Shown here piece by piece: positions 1 through 10,003 of a stretch of 64,000 nt of DNA (positions are counted from its first letter, which is position 1; each line of letters begins with the position of its first letter). This DNA is from Curtobacterium sp. MR_MD2014 (GTDB lineage Bacteria; Actinomycetota; Actinomycetes; Actinomycetales; Microbacteriaceae), in contig NZ_CP009755.1 in the NCBI RefSeq assembly GCF_000772085.1, forward strand, positions 1,054,001-1,118,000, written 5' to 3'. The notes under the pieces are model-generated. The model was not told where the DNA came from and searched no databases. It saw only the letters and a list, made by a program, of their open reading frames with translations. Made by a program: the position numbers and the translations under genes.

Positions 1-154
1 CAACGACCGTGACAACTGGTTCACGGCGCAGGAGGCCCTGGAGTACGGCTTCGTCGACCACCTCCGTGCCTCGTCGGTCGAGGTCGTCGGCGGCGGCGGC
101 ACCGTGAGCGACGGCGAGACGCCGACCGCGGCAGCCGAGCCCGAGTCCAACTGA
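1..154 (+). CDS. clpP: ATP-dependent Clp protease proteolytic subunit, 3' fragment (first of two clpP genes)
   Basis: Only the last 50 codons are in the window. The fragment reads [20 protein letters not shown], which matches the end of the ClpP fold: the helix after the catalytic Asp, with the A-x-E-A-x-E-Y-G-x-V/I-D motif also present in the next gene. It ends in a Gly/Ala/Glu-rich tail to a TGA. A second clpP starts 26 bp downstream, so the two are probably co-transcribed. In actinobacteria ClpP1 and ClpP2 form a mixed tetradecamer that degrades proteins fed by ClpX or ClpC. The catalytic Ser and His lie outside the window, so activity cannot be judged here. Confidence 0.93.
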   Translation, partial: NDRDNWFTAQEALEYGFVDHLRASSVEVVGGGGTVSDGETPTAAAEPESN

Positions 155-180
155 CCACCACCGAAGAGAAGGAAACGAGA

Positions 181-840
181 ATGCACCTCCCCATGCTCGG
201 TGGCGCGCAGAACGTCCCGGCTCCGTCCGATCGCTACATCCTCCCCAGCTTCGAGGAGCGCACGGCCTACGGCTTCAAGCGGCAGGACCCGTACGCGAAG
301 CTCTTCGAGGACCGCATCGTGTTCCTCGGCGTCCAGGTGGACGACGCGTCCGCCGACGACGTCATGGCCCAGCTGCTCGTGCTCGAGTCGATGGACCCGG
401 ACCGCGACATCGTGATGTACATCAACTCGCCCGGTGGCTCGTTCACCGCGATGACGGCGATCTACGACACGATGCAGTACATCCGTCCGCAGATCCAGAC
501 GGTCTGCCTCGGCCAGGCCGCTTCGGCCGCGTCCGTACTCCTCGCCGCGGGGACCCCCGGCAAGCGTCTCGCGCTGCCGAACGCCCGCGTGCTCATCCAC
601 CAGCCCGCCGTCCAGCAGGGTGGCGGTCAGGCGTCCGACATCGAGATCCAGGCGGCGGAGATCCTCCGCATGCGCACCTGGCTCGAGGAGACGCTGTCGA
701 AGCACTCGAACCGGACCCCGGAGCAGGTCAACAACGACATCGAGCGCGACAAGATCATGTCCGCGGAAGAGGCACTCGAGTACGGCCTGATCGACCAGGT
801 CCTCACGAGCCGCAAGAACCTGCCGGCGCTCGTCAAGTAG
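181..840 (+). CDS. clpP: ATP-dependent Clp protease proteolytic subunit (second clpP)
   Basis: A 219-residue serine protease of the ClpP family, the normal length. The catalytic Ser115 is in [14 protein letters not shown], His140 is in LIHQP, and Asp186 (NNDIERD) completes the likely triad. INSPGG (about 81-86) is the substrate-binding strand. The ATG follows a purine-rich ribosome site (GAAGGAAACGAG). It is tandem with the preceding clpP fragment, and a strong terminator follows at once. It works in the cytoplasm as the proteolytic chamber for ClpX, encoded 1.7 kb downstream. In most actinobacteria clpX follows directly; here a copper gene pair on the other strand intervenes. Confidence 0.97.
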   Translation: MHLPMLGGAQNVPAPSDRYILPSFEERTAYGFKRQDPYAKLFEDRIVFLGVQVDDASADDVMAQLLVLESMDPDRDIVMYINSPGGSFTAMTAIYDTMQYIRPQIQTVCLGQAASAASVLLAAGTPGKRLALPNARVLIHQPAVQQGGGQASDIEIQAAEILRMRTWLEETLSKHSNRTPEQVNNDIERDKIMSAEEALEYGLIDQVLTSRKNLPALVK

Positions 841-850
841 CGCTGCACGC

Positions 851-886
851 ACGAAGGCCCCGCACCGATCGGTGCGGGGCCTTCGT
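851..886 (+). terminator. Strong hairpin terminator after clpP
   Basis: A 36-bp perfect palindrome with 18-bp arms (ACGAAGGCCCCGCACCGA and its complement) begins 10 bp after the clpP stop. It is convergent with copC, so it may act in both directions. There is no long T tract. Confidence 0.85.
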
Positions 887-918
887 CGTGTCCGGTGCGG
901 CGTCGAGGATGCGGATCC

Positions 919-942
919 GGCCTGGAGGCGCGGTGCCGGTCC
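919..942. repeat. Family A repeat, single half-site
   Basis: GGCCTGGAGGCGCGGTGCC plus GGTCC. It is nearly identical to the half-sites at 35334 and 11741. Here it lies between the clpP terminator and the end of copC, with no partner arm nearby. Confidence 0.6.
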
Positions 943-954
943 GGTGGGAGGGTG

Positions 955-1647
955 TCAGTCCTCGTCGTGGTCGTCGGCCGCCGGGGCGGCGGGACGGCGA
1001 CGGAGCAGCAGCAGGACCGCGACGACGACGCCGGCGAGGACGATGCCACCGGCGCCGATGAACAGGGCGTCGGTCGCGCTCGAGTCGCCGGTGTCACCGG
1101 ATGCGGCGTCGGGTGCGCTGGACGCTGCGGCCCCCGAGCCGCCCCCGCTGCCGTCGGCGCAGGTCGCCGGCGTCGCGGTGCCGCGGTCGGGGGAGAAGCC
1201 GGCCGGGGCCTTCCAGGTGAAGTCGTACCGGTCGGAGACCGTGTGGCCGTCGGCCGAGACGATCTGCCACTCGACCTCGTACTTCCCGGAGTCGCCGAGG
1301 GCGGCCTTCGTGGTCATCGAGGGGCCGTCCACGGAGACGCAGCCGTCCTCGTGGTAGCGACCGTCCGGGCCGATGACCCGGAAGGCGAAGCCCGAGTCCG
1401 ACCCGCCGATCGCCAGGAGCCGGTCGTTCGTCGTGATGTCGAAGCGGTCGGGGAGCTCGGTGAGCGTCCCGCCCACCTTCGGCGTCGACGACACCAGGTA
1501 GTTGTGCGCGCTGGCGGGGGCGGCGAGCCCGAGGACCGCGCCGCCCGCGACGGCGAGGGTCGCGGCGGTCGCGGCCACGGGCCTCCAGACCGGACGCCGG
1601 TCACTCGGGGACCGACGGGCGCGCGTCGGCCGTGCGGTCCGCGTCAC
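955..1647 (-). CDS. copC: CopC-domain copper-binding protein, signal peptide and C-terminal membrane anchor
   Basis: 230 residues. An N-terminal signal peptide probably ends at ASA (45-47), so the mature protein begins with His48, the usual CopC copper ligand. The beta-sandwich carries a second typical motif, SADGHTVSDRY, with Asp133 and His135, which in CopC proteins complete a Cu(II) site. A Gly/Ser/Ala-rich linker leads to one membrane helix (about 197-217) and an Arg-rich cytoplasmic end. It is probably an extracytoplasmic copper carrier. The start is GTG, overlapping the ycnI stop by 4 bp (GTGA), so the two are translationally coupled. There is no CopD membrane domain fused or adjacent. 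The chosen start gives a long 25-residue Arg-rich n-region; a later start is possible. Confidence 0.9.
   Translation of the reverse strand: MTRTARPTRARRSPSDRRPVWRPVAATAATLAVAGGAVLGLAAPASAHNYLVSSTPKVGGTLTELPDRFDITTNDRLLAIGGSDSGFAFRVIGPDGRYHEDGCVSVDGPSMTTKAALGDSGKYEVEWQIVSADGHTVSDRYDFTWKAPAGFSPDRGTATPATCADGSGGGSGAAASSAPDAASGDTGDSSATDALFIGAGGIVLAGVVVAVLLLLRRRPAAPAADDHDED
1579..1593. repeat. Family A core variant inside copC
   Basis: GGGCCTCCAGACCGG lies in the copC signal-peptide coding region, where it encodes part of RPVWRPVA on the minus strand. It matches the variant arm (GGTCTGGAGGC) seen at 6163 and 63511. It may be chance in such GC-rich DNA. Confidence 0.35.
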
Positions 1648-2366
1648 TTCGAGGCGTCCCGGCGGCGCGTGGCGGCGACGGCGACGACCAGGCCGACGGC
1701 CCCGACCACCAGGCCACCGAGGCCGAGGAAGCGACCGACCAGGTCGGGCTGCGCCGCGGTGGTCGTGGTGTCGCTCGCGGTGGCCGTCGTCGCGTCGTCG
1801 TCGTCACCGCTCGCCGCGCTGGCGGCGGTCAGGACGATCGACGGCGCGGGGTGCTCCGGCTCGGACTCGCCGCTCTTCTGCACCTGGTCCCAGTCGGTCG
1901 ACCCCTGCTCGCAGGTCTGCACGACCGGGAAGGCCACGCGGTCGCCCGGCTTGCCGTCGGGCAGCGCGAAGGACAGCGAGAAGGTGTCGCGCTCGTCGGC
2001 GGGCAGCGGGGTCTTCGCGGTGTAGGTGACGCTCGTGACGCGCTCGGCGCCGGCCTCGGACTCCTCGTCGCTCGCAGCGCTGCTCGACGGGGCGGTGTAG
2101 GGCTCGGTCGCCTTCGTGATCGTCCAGTTCGGGTTGACGGTCGGCGTGACCTCGATGACGGACTCGGGCACCTGGAAGACGAGCTTGGTGGTGGGGGAGC
2201 CGTCGCAACCGTGCGGCACCGAGAACGTCGCGGTCGTGTACGAGTTCGCCGCCGTCGAGGTCGCATCCGCCTCGACGTGTGCGCTCGCGGCGGCCGCGGT
2301 GCCGAGGACGATCGCGGCGGAGACGCCGAGGGTTCCGGTGCCGAGGAGAGCGAGGCGCTTCGTCAT
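1644..2366 (-). CDS. YcnI-family (DUF1775) copper-associated membrane-anchored protein
   Basis: About 240 residues from ATG 2366, which follows GGAAGGA. An upstream in-frame ATG at 2426 would add 20 residues and run through the promoter and operator, so I reject it. A signal peptide ends at ASA, giving a mature N-terminal His30 with Glu32 (HVEA), the copper-binding start known for YcnI proteins. The DUF1775 body has [28 protein letters not shown] and PNWT motifs. A Thr-rich linker and one C-terminal membrane helix follow. It is the first gene of a two-gene unit with copC (GTGA overlap). Likely role: copper handling outside the membrane. The exact function of the family is not settled. Confidence 0.9.
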   Translation of the reverse strand: MTKRLALLGTGTLGVSAAIVLGTAAAASAHVEADATSTAANSYTTATFSVPHGCDGSPTTKLVFQVPESVIEVTPTVNPNWTITKATEPYTAPSSSAASDEESEAGAERVTSVTYTAKTPLPADERDTFSLSFALPDGKPGDRVAFPVVQTCEQGSTDWDQVQKSGESEPEHPAPSIVLTAASAASGDDDDATTATASDTTTTAAQPDLVGRFLGLGGLVVGAVGLVVAVAATRRRDASK

Positions 2367-2380
2367 GGGGTCCTTCCGGT

Positions 2381-2409
2381 TTTCTACAACTTGTAGAGGA
2401 ACGTGCCAA
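2381..2409 (-). promoter_or_regulatory. ycnI-copC promoter with inverted-repeat operator
   Basis: On the minus strand TTGGCA (2409-2404), 17 nt, TAGAAA (2386-2381) form a good sigma-70-type promoter. Overlapping the spacer and -10 is a perfect inverted repeat TCTACAA-c-TTGTAGA (2383-2397). It contains TACA...TGTA, resembling CopY/BlaI-type operators. Binding here would block RNA polymerase. Which repressor binds is not shown; none is encoded next door. Confidence 0.65.
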
Positions 2410-2562
2410 CGGTACCAGGTGTGCACGCCCTGGGCGAACGCGTGGGGACAGGCCGGACGGCGTCGCCGTGGGTGTCACCGGATGCGGTTAGAGTCGATCA
2501 CATCGGGCGGGTCACCAGCCTGCATCGCTGAACTGCACCGGTCATCCAAGGAGGGCACCGAC

Positions 2563-3843
<1,281 letters not shown>

Positions 3844-3861
3844 CGTCCGACGCCCGCAGGC

Positions 3862-3896
3862 CGACGGCCCGGTCCCCGCGTGGGGCCGGGCCGTCG
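3862..3896 (+). terminator. Hairpin terminator after clpX
   Basis: The GC-rich stem CGACGGCCCGGTCCCC pairs with GGGGCCGGGCCGTCG around a 4-5 nt loop with one bulge, 18 bp after the clpX stop. Confidence 0.75.
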
Positions 3897-3996
3897 CCGT
3901 GTGCGTGTGCGGGAGCGGGTGCGGGTGCGTTCGTGGGAGCAGTCGTGGGAGCGGTGCGCAGGCGGACCGGGGGGATCCGCGGTGTGAAGTGCCGCT

Positions 3997-4056
3997 GCAC
4001 AACCGGAAGCACGTCGCGCCGCGGACTTCCGCGGCGCGACGTGCTTCCGGTTGTGC
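3997..4056. terminator. Family B long hairpin at a convergent junction
   Basis: A perfect inverted repeat with 29-bp arms and a 2-nt loop. The left arm begins GCACAACCGGAAGCACGTCG. It lies between clpX (+) and the M3 peptidase (-), so it is suited to stop transcription from both sides. It shares sequence with the hairpin at 56738-56797, beyond what a terminator needs. Confidence 0.75.
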
Positions 4057-4105
4057 CGACGCACTGGCCCGGCGCCGCGGCGGCGCGCCGCGGCGCGGCG
4101 CCGCG

Positions 4106-6133
4106 CTACTCGAGCCCGCGACGGCGCAGCAGCGGCCCGACCTCGGCGTCGCGGCCGCGGAACGCACGGTAGGCCTCGAGGGGGTCCTGCGCGCCGCCGA
4201 CCCCGAGCACGAGCGACGCGAACCGCCGCCCGGCCTCGCGCGAGAGTCCGCCGTGCTCGCGGAACCACTCGACGGTGTCCGCGTCGAGCACCTCGGACCA
4301 GATGTACCCGTAGTACCCGGCGTCGTACCCGCCCGAGAACGTGTGCGCGAAGTACGTCGACGAGTACCGCGGCGGCACCGCGGTCACGTCGATGCCCGCG
4401 GAAGCGAGGGCCTGGCGCTCGAACGCCTCGACGTCGGTCACCTCGGCGGCCTCGGCGGCCGACAGGCGGTGCCACGCCTGGTCGAGCAGCGCCGCGGCGA
4501 GGTACTCGGTGGTCGAGAAGCCCTCGTTGAAGCCGGCGGAGTCGCTCAGTCCGAGCACGAGCTCGGGCGGCAGCGGCTCGCCGGTCTCGTGGTGCTTCGC
4601 GTAGTTCGCGAGGACCGAGGGCCAGGTCACCCACATCTCGTTGACCTGCGAGGGGAACTCCACGAAGTCCCGTTCGACGTTCGTGCCCGAGAACCGTGGG
4701 TAGGTCGTCCTGGCGATGAGCCCGTGCAGCGCGTGCCCGAACTCGTGGAAGAGCGTCTCGACCTCGTCCTGGATCAGCAGCGTGGGGGAGCCGGCGGCGG
4801 GCTTCGCCACGTTGAGGTTGTTCACGACGACGGGCAGCGTGCCGAGCAGGTGTGACTGCTCGACGACGGGGTTCATCCAGGCACCGCCACGCTTGCCGTC
4901 CCGTGTGTAGAGGTCGAGCAGGTAGAGCCCGACCTCCTCCCCGGAGTCGCCGTGCACCTCGAAGACCCGGACCTCGTCGTTGTAGCCGTGCAGGTCCGAG
5001 CGTTCGGTGAACGTCAGTCCGTACAGGGCGCCGGCGGCGTGGAACACCCCGTCGTGCAGGACGCGGTCGGCCTCGAAGTAGGGCCGCAGCGCCGAACTGT
5101 CCGCGGCGAACTGCTCGCCGCGCAGGACCTCCGTCGCGTGTGCCCAGTCCCAGGCCTCGACGTCGAAGCCGACCGTGCGGGAGCGGACGGCGCGCTCGTC
5201 CTCGGCGTTCGCGGCCGCGGCCGGGACGAGCGAGGAGAGCAGGCCGTCGACCGCCTCGGGCGTCCCCGCGGTCTCGTCGGCCGTCACCACGGCAGCGTGG
5301 TTCGGGAAGCCGAGGAGTTCGGCCCGCTCGGCCCGGAGCCGGACGATGCGCAGCAGGACCTCGCGGTTGTCGTGCGCGTTCCCACGACGCCCCCGCGACA
5401 GCGAGGCGCGCATGATCCGTTCGCGCAGGCCGCGGTCGGTCAGCGAGGCGAGCCACGGGTGACCCGTGTACAGCGGCAGCGTCACGAGCCAGCCGTCGAG
5501 GCCGCGGTCCGCCGCGGCTGCGGCGGCGGCCGACTTCGCGCCGTCGTCGAGTCCGGCGAGCTCCTGTTCGTCGGTGACGTGCAAGGCGAGGTCGTTCGTG
5601 TCCTCGAGCAGGTTGCGCTCGAAGGTCGTGGTGAGCGTCGAGAGTTCCTGGTTGATCGCGGTGAGACGCTCCTTCCCACCGTCGTCGAGGCCGGCTCCCG
5701 CGAGCGTCATCTCGGTGTGCACCCGCTCGACGAGTCGACGGTCCTCGTCGGACAGGTCCGCACGCTCGTCGAGCGAGGACCGCACCGCATCGACCCGTGC
5801 GTACAGGCGCGCGTCGAGGGTGATCGCGTCGCGGTGGGCGGCGAGGAGCGGCGACACCTCGGCCTCGAGGTCGTGCAGCTCGGGCGTCGAGTCGGCGGAG
5901 GACAGCGTGAAGAAGACGTGCGAGACCCGGGTCAGCAGCTGCCCGGAGCGTTCGAGCGCCACCAGCGTGTTCTCGAACGTCGCTGCACCGGGATCGGCGG
6001 CGATGGCCTCGACCTCGGCACGCTGCTCGGCGATGCCGGCGTCGAACGCGGGACGGAAGTGCTCGAGCCGGACGTCGTCGAACGGCGGCAGGGCGTAGGG
6101 GAGGGTGCTCGGCTGGTCGAACGGGGTGTCCAT
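4106..6133 (-). CDS. M3-family zinc metallopeptidase (oligopeptidase / peptidyl-dipeptidase type)
   Basis: 675 residues, the usual length of thimet-oligopeptidase-like enzymes. The zinc motif HEFGH is at 463-467 ([10 protein letters not shown]), and the downstream Glu ligand is in [10 protein letters not shown]. The N-terminal helical part and the C-terminal [21 protein letters not shown] segment, which contains the substrate-binding Tyr/His, are intact. It should cleave short peptides in the cytoplasm; no signal peptide is seen. Dcp-like exopeptidase and oligopeptidase A-like activity cannot be separated by eye. The start ATG is preceded on its strand by TAGGGT and 6 nt, consistent with a leaderless mRNA. 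It is a single gene with a hairpin at its end. Confidence 0.93.
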   Translation of the reverse strand: MDTPFDQPSTLPYALPPFDDVRLEHFRPAFDAGIAEQRAEVEAIAADPGAATFENTLVALERSGQLLTRVSHVFFTLSSADSTPELHDLEAEVSPLLAAHRDAITLDARLYARVDAVRSSLDERADLSDEDRRLVERVHTEMTLAGAGLDDGGKERLTAINQELSTLTTTFERNLLEDTNDLALHVTDEQELAGLDDGAKSAAAAAAADRGLDGWLVTLPLYTGHPWLASLTDRGLRERIMRASLSRGRRGNAHDNREVLLRIVRLRAERAELLGFPNHAAVVTADETAGTPEAVDGLLSSLVPAAAANAEDERAVRSRTVGFDVEAWDWAHATEVLRGEQFAADSSALRPYFEADRVLHDGVFHAAGALYGLTFTERSDLHGYNDEVRVFEVHGDSGEEVGLYLLDLYTRDGKRGGAWMNPVVEQSHLLGTLPVVVNNLNVAKPAAGSPTLLIQDEVETLFHEFGHALHGLIARTTYPRFSGTNVERDFVEFPSQVNEMWVTWPSVLANYAKHHETGEPLPPELVLGLSDSAGFNEGFSTTEYLAAALLDQAWHRLSAAEAAEVTDVEAFERQALASAGIDVTAVPPRYSSTYFAHTFSGGYDAGYYGYIWSEVLDADTVEWFREHGGLSREAGRRFASLVLGVGGAQDPLEAYRAFRGRDAEVGPLLRRRGLE

Positions 6134-6139
6134 GGCCCC

Positions 6140-6145
6140 ACCCTA
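6140..6145 (-). promoter_or_regulatory. -10 element of the M3 peptidase (leaderless)
   Basis: TAGGGT on the minus strand, 6 nt before the ATG at 6133. Transcription would start at or next to the A of the start codon. No Shine-Dalgarno sequence is visible. Confidence 0.45.
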
Positions 6146-6162
6146 CGGACCGGACCGGACGC

Positions 6163-6206
6163 CGGTCTGGAGGCACGTGGCGGGCCCGCCCCGCGCCTCC
6201 CGGCCG
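6163..6206. repeat. Family A palindrome
   Basis: CGGTCTGGAGGCACGTGGC faces CCGCGCCTCCCGGCCG around a centre at 6184/6185, forming an imperfect 22-bp-arm hairpin. It lies downstream of the TetR gene on the minus strand and could end its transcript. Confidence 0.65.
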
Positions 6207-6272
6207 ACGTCGGGTCGTGTCGGGCGTCGTGTCGTCGAGCGTCCGGTCGGAGCGTCAGGTCAGCGCGTCGGG

Positions 6273-6887
6273 TCAGCGCGTCCGGTCGGTCCCCGCACGC
6301 ATGGCCACGTCGATCAGCGTGGCTGCCGCGCGCCGCGCGTGCCGTGCCGGCGTCGTGTCGCCCGCGATCGCGGCCGTCGTCTGCGCACCCTCGGCGAGGA
6401 GTGCGAGCTGGGCGGCGAGCTCCTCGGCCGCGTCGAGGTCCGGCACGGCGGCCGCGGCGAGCCCGGCGACGTACCGCTGGAACGAGTCCTTGTGCTCGCG
6501 GGCGATCTCGGCGACCGCGGGTGACGTCGCACCCAGCTCACCGAAGGCGTTGATGAAGCCGCAGCCGCGGAAGGTGTCGTCGCCGAACCACTGCTCCAGG
6601 AAGTCGTACATCGCGAGCAGCCGGTCCCGCGGGGTCCCCGCTGCAGCCACCGCCTGCTCGATGCCCTGCTCCCAGAGGTCGTGCCGCCCGCCGAGCACCG
6701 CGGCGACGAGCTGCTCCTTGCCGGGGAACACCGAGTAGAGCTTCTTCAACGAGACGCCGGCGGTCGTCCGGATCTCGTCCATGCCGACCGCCTGGAACCC
6801 GCGGGCGTAGAAGAGCGCGTCCGCGGCGTCGACGATGCGCTCGCGCACCTGCGGGTCGGTCGTGCTGGCGGTGCCGGACACGGGCAT
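6273..6887 (-). CDS. TetR/AcrR-family transcriptional regulator
   Basis: 204 residues. The N-terminal helix-turn-helix is about 14-58: RERIVDAADALFYARGFQAV, then MDEIRTTAGVSLKKLYSVF. The C-terminal ligand domain has RGCGFINAFGELGA (107-120), a pattern seen in TetR regulators close to the LmrA/YxaF type. The ATG at 6887 has a strong upstream site GGAGGGAAGGGG; a much longer open frame runs upstream but only mirrors valS. The neighbours (M3 peptidase downstream, small gene upstream) do not reveal its target. An inverted repeat beside its own -10 suggests autoregulation. Confidence 0.9.
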   Translation of the reverse strand: MPVSGTASTTDPQVRERIVDAADALFYARGFQAVGMDEIRTTAGVSLKKLYSVFPGKEQLVAAVLGGRHDLWEQGIEQAVAAAGTPRDRLLAMYDFLEQWFGDDTFRGCGFINAFGELGATSPAVAEIAREHKDSFQRYVAGLAAAAVPDLDAAEELAAQLALLAEGAQTTAAIAGDTTPARHARRAAATLIDVAMRAGTDRTR

Positions 6888-6929
6888 CCCCTTCCCTCCG
6901 CTGCGGTCCCACTCGTCCCCGTCGCCTCG

Positions 6930-6951
6930 GGAACGGACGTTCTCCAGTGTA
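6930..6951 (-). promoter_or_regulatory. Candidate promoter and operator of the TetR gene
   Basis: On the minus strand TACACT (6951-6946) is a -10 candidate, followed directly by GGAGAACGTCCGTTCC (6945-6930), which holds the dyad GAAC-GTCC-GTTC. This is a typical position for TetR self-repression. No convincing -35 is present. Confidence 0.4.
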
Positions 6952-6960
6952 GGCCGCGTC

Positions 6961-6990
6961 CCCCGGTCCCGGTCGAGCCCGGGACCGGGG
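6961..6990 (-). terminator. Hairpin terminator of the small gene at 6998
   Basis: CCCCGGTCCCGG (6961-6972) pairs perfectly with CCGGGACCGGGG (6979-6990) around TCGAGC, 8 bp beyond the stop codon. Confidence 0.75.
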
Positions 6991-6997
6991 GGACTGC

Positions 6998-7249
6998 CTA
7001 GTCCTCCTCCGGCGCGTCGTCCGGGTTCGTCACCTGCGCACGCCCGGCGGGGTCGAGGTGGATCGACGTGCCGTCGTCGAGCTCGACGATCGGCTTGCCC
7101 TCGAGGTACGTCAGCGTCCAGCGCCAGGTCGATGCGTCGACCGACGCCGCCGCCAGCTCCTCCTCGACACCGCGCGCGGCGACGACCATCGCCTCGGGGA
7201 GTCGCTCGGGTGGCTGCCCACCCACGTTCCAGCGTGTACCCAACTGCAT
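6998..7249 (-). CDS. Conserved-looking small protein of unknown function
   Basis: 83 residues from ATG 7249, with AGG about 8 nt upstream. It has no signal peptide, membrane segment or cysteine. It reads as a small cytoplasmic alpha/beta protein with WRWTLTYLEGKPIVELDDGT in the middle and an acidic end (DDAPEED). It lies 87 bp downstream of valS on the same strand, with the valS terminator between, and has its own terminator. I do not recognise the family. Codon use and its bounded terminators support a real gene. Confidence 0.7.
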   Translation of the reverse strand: MQLGTRWNVGGQPPERLPEAMVVAARGVEEELAAASVDASTWRWTLTYLEGKPIVELDDGTSIHLDPAGRAQVTNPDDAPEED

Positions 7250-7292
7250 CCGTGCCTCCAGTGCCGACTCGTGCTCGTGCTCGTGTTCGTGA

Positions 7293-7326
7293 CGACGGGC
7301 CGGGCCGCACGCGACCCGGCCCGTCG
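7293..7326 (-). terminator. Hairpin terminator of valS
   Basis: CGACGGGCCGGG (7293-7304) pairs with CCCGGCCCGTCG (7315-7326), 10-nt loop, just after the valS stop. Next to it is a short TCGTGC-type repeat at about 7268-7290. Confidence 0.75.
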
Positions 7327-7336
7327 ACGGACGACG

Positions 7337-9928
7337 CTACGCCTGCTGCTCCGCGAGCTCGATCTCGGTCACCGCGAGCTCCTCGCCGTCCGTGAACGAC
7401 AGGTTCTCGATGCGGCCCACGGCGGCCAGGTCGACCGCCGCGCGCTCGATGAGCGCGCGCTGGTCGGCCGGAGCCGCCACGACGGCACGGGTGACCGGCG
7501 TCTTCTGGGACGCCTTGGCGGCGGTCTTCGCACCGCGGATCCCGATCAGTGCCTGGCCGACGGCGGCCAGCAGCCCGGACGGCTCCGCCTGCGTCGGGAG
7601 CTCCGCGACCGTGGGCCACGCGGCCGTGTGCACGCTGGTGTCGTGGGTCCAGGCCCACACCTCCTCCGTCGCGAACGGGAGGAACGGTGCCAGCAGACGG
7701 AGCAGCGCGTCGATCGCGGCGCGCAGCGCCAGGACCGCACTCGCCTGGGTCTCGTGCGTCGCGTCGGGCGCGGTGCCGTAGGCACGCTCCTTGACGAGCT
7801 CGAGGTAGTCGTCGCAGAAGGTCCAGAAGAACCGCTCGGTGACCTCCAGCGCACGGGCGTGGTCGAAGCCGTCGAACGCGGCGGTGGCCTGCTCGATCAC
7901 GGAGCCGAGCTCCGCCAGCACGTCGACGTCGAGGGGCTCGGTGACGGTCGTCGCACCGCTCGGCAGTTCGAAGCCGTACACGAACTTCGCCGCGTTGAGC
8001 ACCTTGATCGCCAGGCGACGACCGACCTTGATCTGCTTCGGGTTCTGCGGGTCGAAGGCCGCGTCGGTGCCGAGCTTCGACGAGGCCGCCCAGTAGCGGA
8101 CCGCGTCGGCACCGTGCTGCTCGAGGATCGAGAGCGGCGTGACGACGTTGCCCTTCGACTTCGACATCTTCTTGCGGTCGGGGTCCACGATGAAGCCGGA
8201 GATGCTCGCGTGCTTCCACGGCGCGACGTCGGCCTCGAGCTGGCTGCGGAGTGCCGTCGTGAAGAGCCACGTGCGGATGATGTCCTGCGCCTGCGGGCGG
8301 ACGTCGTACGGGAACACGAGGTCGTAGAGCGCCGGGTCCGTCTCCCACTTGCCCGCGAGCTGCGGGGTGAGGGACGAGGTCGCCCAGGTGTCCATCACGT
8401 CGAGCTCCCCCTGGAAGCCACCGGCGACGCCGCGCTGGTCCTCGGCGTACCCGGGGGCCGGCTCGGACGCCGGGTCGACGGGCAGCTGTGCCTCGGTCGG
8501 GACGATCGGCTGGTCGAAGACCGGGTTGCCGTCGGCGTCGAGCGGGTACCAGACCGGGATCGGCACGCCGAAGAAGCGCTGGCGCGAGATGAGCCAGTCG
8601 CCGGAGAGGCCACCGACCCAGTTGTCGTAGCGGACGCGCATGAAGTCCGGGTGGAAGGCGATCTCCTCGCCGCGCTTCCGCAGGGTCTCCTTGAGCTGCT
8701 CGTCGCGCGCGCCGTTGACGATGTACCACTGGCGGGTCGAGACGATCTCGAGCGGCTTGTCGCCCTTCTCGAAGAACTTCACCGGGTGGTTGATCGTCTT
8801 CACGTCGCCGACGAGCTCGCCCGACTCGGTGAGCGCGTCCACGAGGACCTTCTTCGCCGAGAAGACGGTCTTGCCGGCCATCTCGGCGTAGAGCTCCCTG
8901 CCGCGGGTCGACTCGATCCACGCGGGCTCGTCCGAGCGGACGCGGCCGTCGAAGCCGATGATCGCGCGGTTCGGCAGCTGCAGTTCGCGCCACCACACCA
9001 CGTCGGTGGTGTCACCGAAGGTGCAGACCATCGCGATGCCCGCGCCCTTGTCCTGCTGCGCCAGGTGGTGCGCGAGGACCGGGACCTCGACGTCGAACAG
9101 GGGGGAGCGGACGGTCGTGCCGAACAGGTCCTGGAAGCGCTCGTCGTCCGGGTGCGCGACGAGGGCGACGCAGGCGGGGAGCAGCTCCGGACGGGTGGTC
9201 TGGATGACGACGTCCTCGCCGCCGTCGGTGCGGTGGAACGCCAGGCCGTGGTACGCGCCGGGCATCTCCTTGTCCTCGAGCTCGGCCTGCGCGACGGCAG
9301 TGCGGAAGGTGACGTCCCAGAGCGTCGGGGCGTCGGCCTGGTAGGCCTCGCCGCGCTCGAGGTTGCGGAGGAACGCACGCTGTGCGCTCGCCCGCGAGGT
9401 GTCGTCGATCGTGCGGTACGACTGCGTCCAGTCCACCGACAGCCCGAGCGTGCGGAAGAGGTGCTCGAACTGCTGCTCGTCCTGCACGGTCAGGCGCTCG
9501 CACAGCTCGATGAAGTTGCGGCGCGAGATCGGCAGCTGGTCGCCCGCCTTGCTCGACTTGCCGTCGCCGCCCTCGAACGGCGGCACGAAGGCGGGGTCGT
9601 AGGGGAGCTGCGGGTCGCACCGGACGCCGTAGTAGTTCTGCACGCGGCGCTCGGTCGGCAGGCCGTTGTCGTCCCAGCCCATCGGGTAGAAGACGTGCTT
9701 CCCGCGCATGCGCTCGTACCGGGCCTTGAGGTCGGTGTGCGTGTAGGAGAACACGTGCCCGATGTGCAGCGAACCCGACGCGGTCGGCGGCGGGGTGTCG
9801 ATCGAGTACACCGCGTCCTTCGTCGCGCTGTCGCGGTCGAAGCGGTAGGTGCCGTCCTGCTCCCAGACCGGACCCCAGACGTCCTCGAGGCCGTCCACCG
9901 TGGGCTTGTCGGGCATGGGCTTCGTCAT
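7337..9928 (-). CDS. valS: Valine--tRNA ligase
   Basis: 863 residues. Class I signatures: HIGH at 55-58 (SGSLHIGHVF) and KMSKS at 587-591. The valine-specific opening YSIDTPPPTASGSLHIGH and MGWDDNGLPTERRVQNYYG are clear. A CP1 editing insertion (about 220-400) contains TTRPELLPACVALVAHPDDERF. The C-terminus stops after the anticodon-binding helices (LAEQQA), without the long coiled-coil arm of the E. coli type. It charges tRNA-Val. The start ATG at 9928 could also be the next Met (MPDKPT). It is divergent from the MHS transporter across a 225-bp gap. I looked for a T-box in the leader and found none. Confidence 0.97.
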   Translation of the reverse strand: MTKPMPDKPTVDGLEDVWGPVWEQDGTYRFDRDSATKDAVYSIDTPPPTASGSLHIGHVFSYTHTDLKARYERMRGKHVFYPMGWDDNGLPTERRVQNYYGVRCDPQLPYDPAFVPPFEGGDGKSSKAGDQLPISRRNFIELCERLTVQDEQQFEHLFRTLGLSVDWTQSYRTIDDTSRASAQRAFLRNLERGEAYQADAPTLWDVTFRTAVAQAELEDKEMPGAYHGLAFHRTDGGEDVVIQTTRPELLPACVALVAHPDDERFQDLFGTTVRSPLFDVEVPVLAHHLAQQDKGAGIAMVCTFGDTTDVVWWRELQLPNRAIIGFDGRVRSDEPAWIESTRGRELYAEMAGKTVFSAKKVLVDALTESGELVGDVKTINHPVKFFEKGDKPLEIVSTRQWYIVNGARDEQLKETLRKRGEEIAFHPDFMRVRYDNWVGGLSGDWLISRQRFFGVPIPVWYPLDADGNPVFDQPIVPTEAQLPVDPASEPAPGYAEDQRGVAGGFQGELDVMDTWATSSLTPQLAGKWETDPALYDLVFPYDVRPQAQDIIRTWLFTTALRSQLEADVAPWKHASISGFIVDPDRKKMSKSKGNVVTPLSILEQHGADAVRYWAASSKLGTDAAFDPQNPKQIKVGRRLAIKVLNAAKFVYGFELPSGATTVTEPLDVDVLAELGSVIEQATAAFDGFDHARALEVTERFFWTFCDDYLELVKERAYGTAPDATHETQASAVLALRAAIDALLRLLAPFLPFATEEVWAWTHDTSVHTAAWPTVAELPTQAEPSGLLAAVGQALIGIRGAKTAAKASQKTPVTRAVVAAPADQRALIERAAVDLAAVGRIENLSFTDGEELAVTEIELAEQQA

Positions 9929-9988
9929 GGCAGGGCCTTTCGATCGATGTGTGCGGCACCGAGTCCGTGGTGAGGTGCCTGAGTGTCG

Positions 9989-10003
9989 CGCGTACAGTAC
10001 GCG
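9989..10003. promoter_or_regulatory. Perfect palindrome in the valS/transporter divergent region
   Basis: CGCGTAC-A-GTACGCG. It lies just downstream of a valS -10 candidate (TACGAT on the minus strand, 10019-10014), so it could be an operator acting on valS, or on both genes. No regulator is known. Confidence 0.4.

Noticed and set aside
627..1097. Small Arg/Pro-rich open frames opposite real genes
   Set aside because: These are typical antisense shadows in GC-rich DNA, with no ribosome sites and no plausible protein.
2116..2562. Extension of the clpX frame upstream
   Set aside because: It lies in the antisense of ycnI and its promoter. The clpX start at 2563 has AAGGAGGG and the conserved zinc domain begins there.
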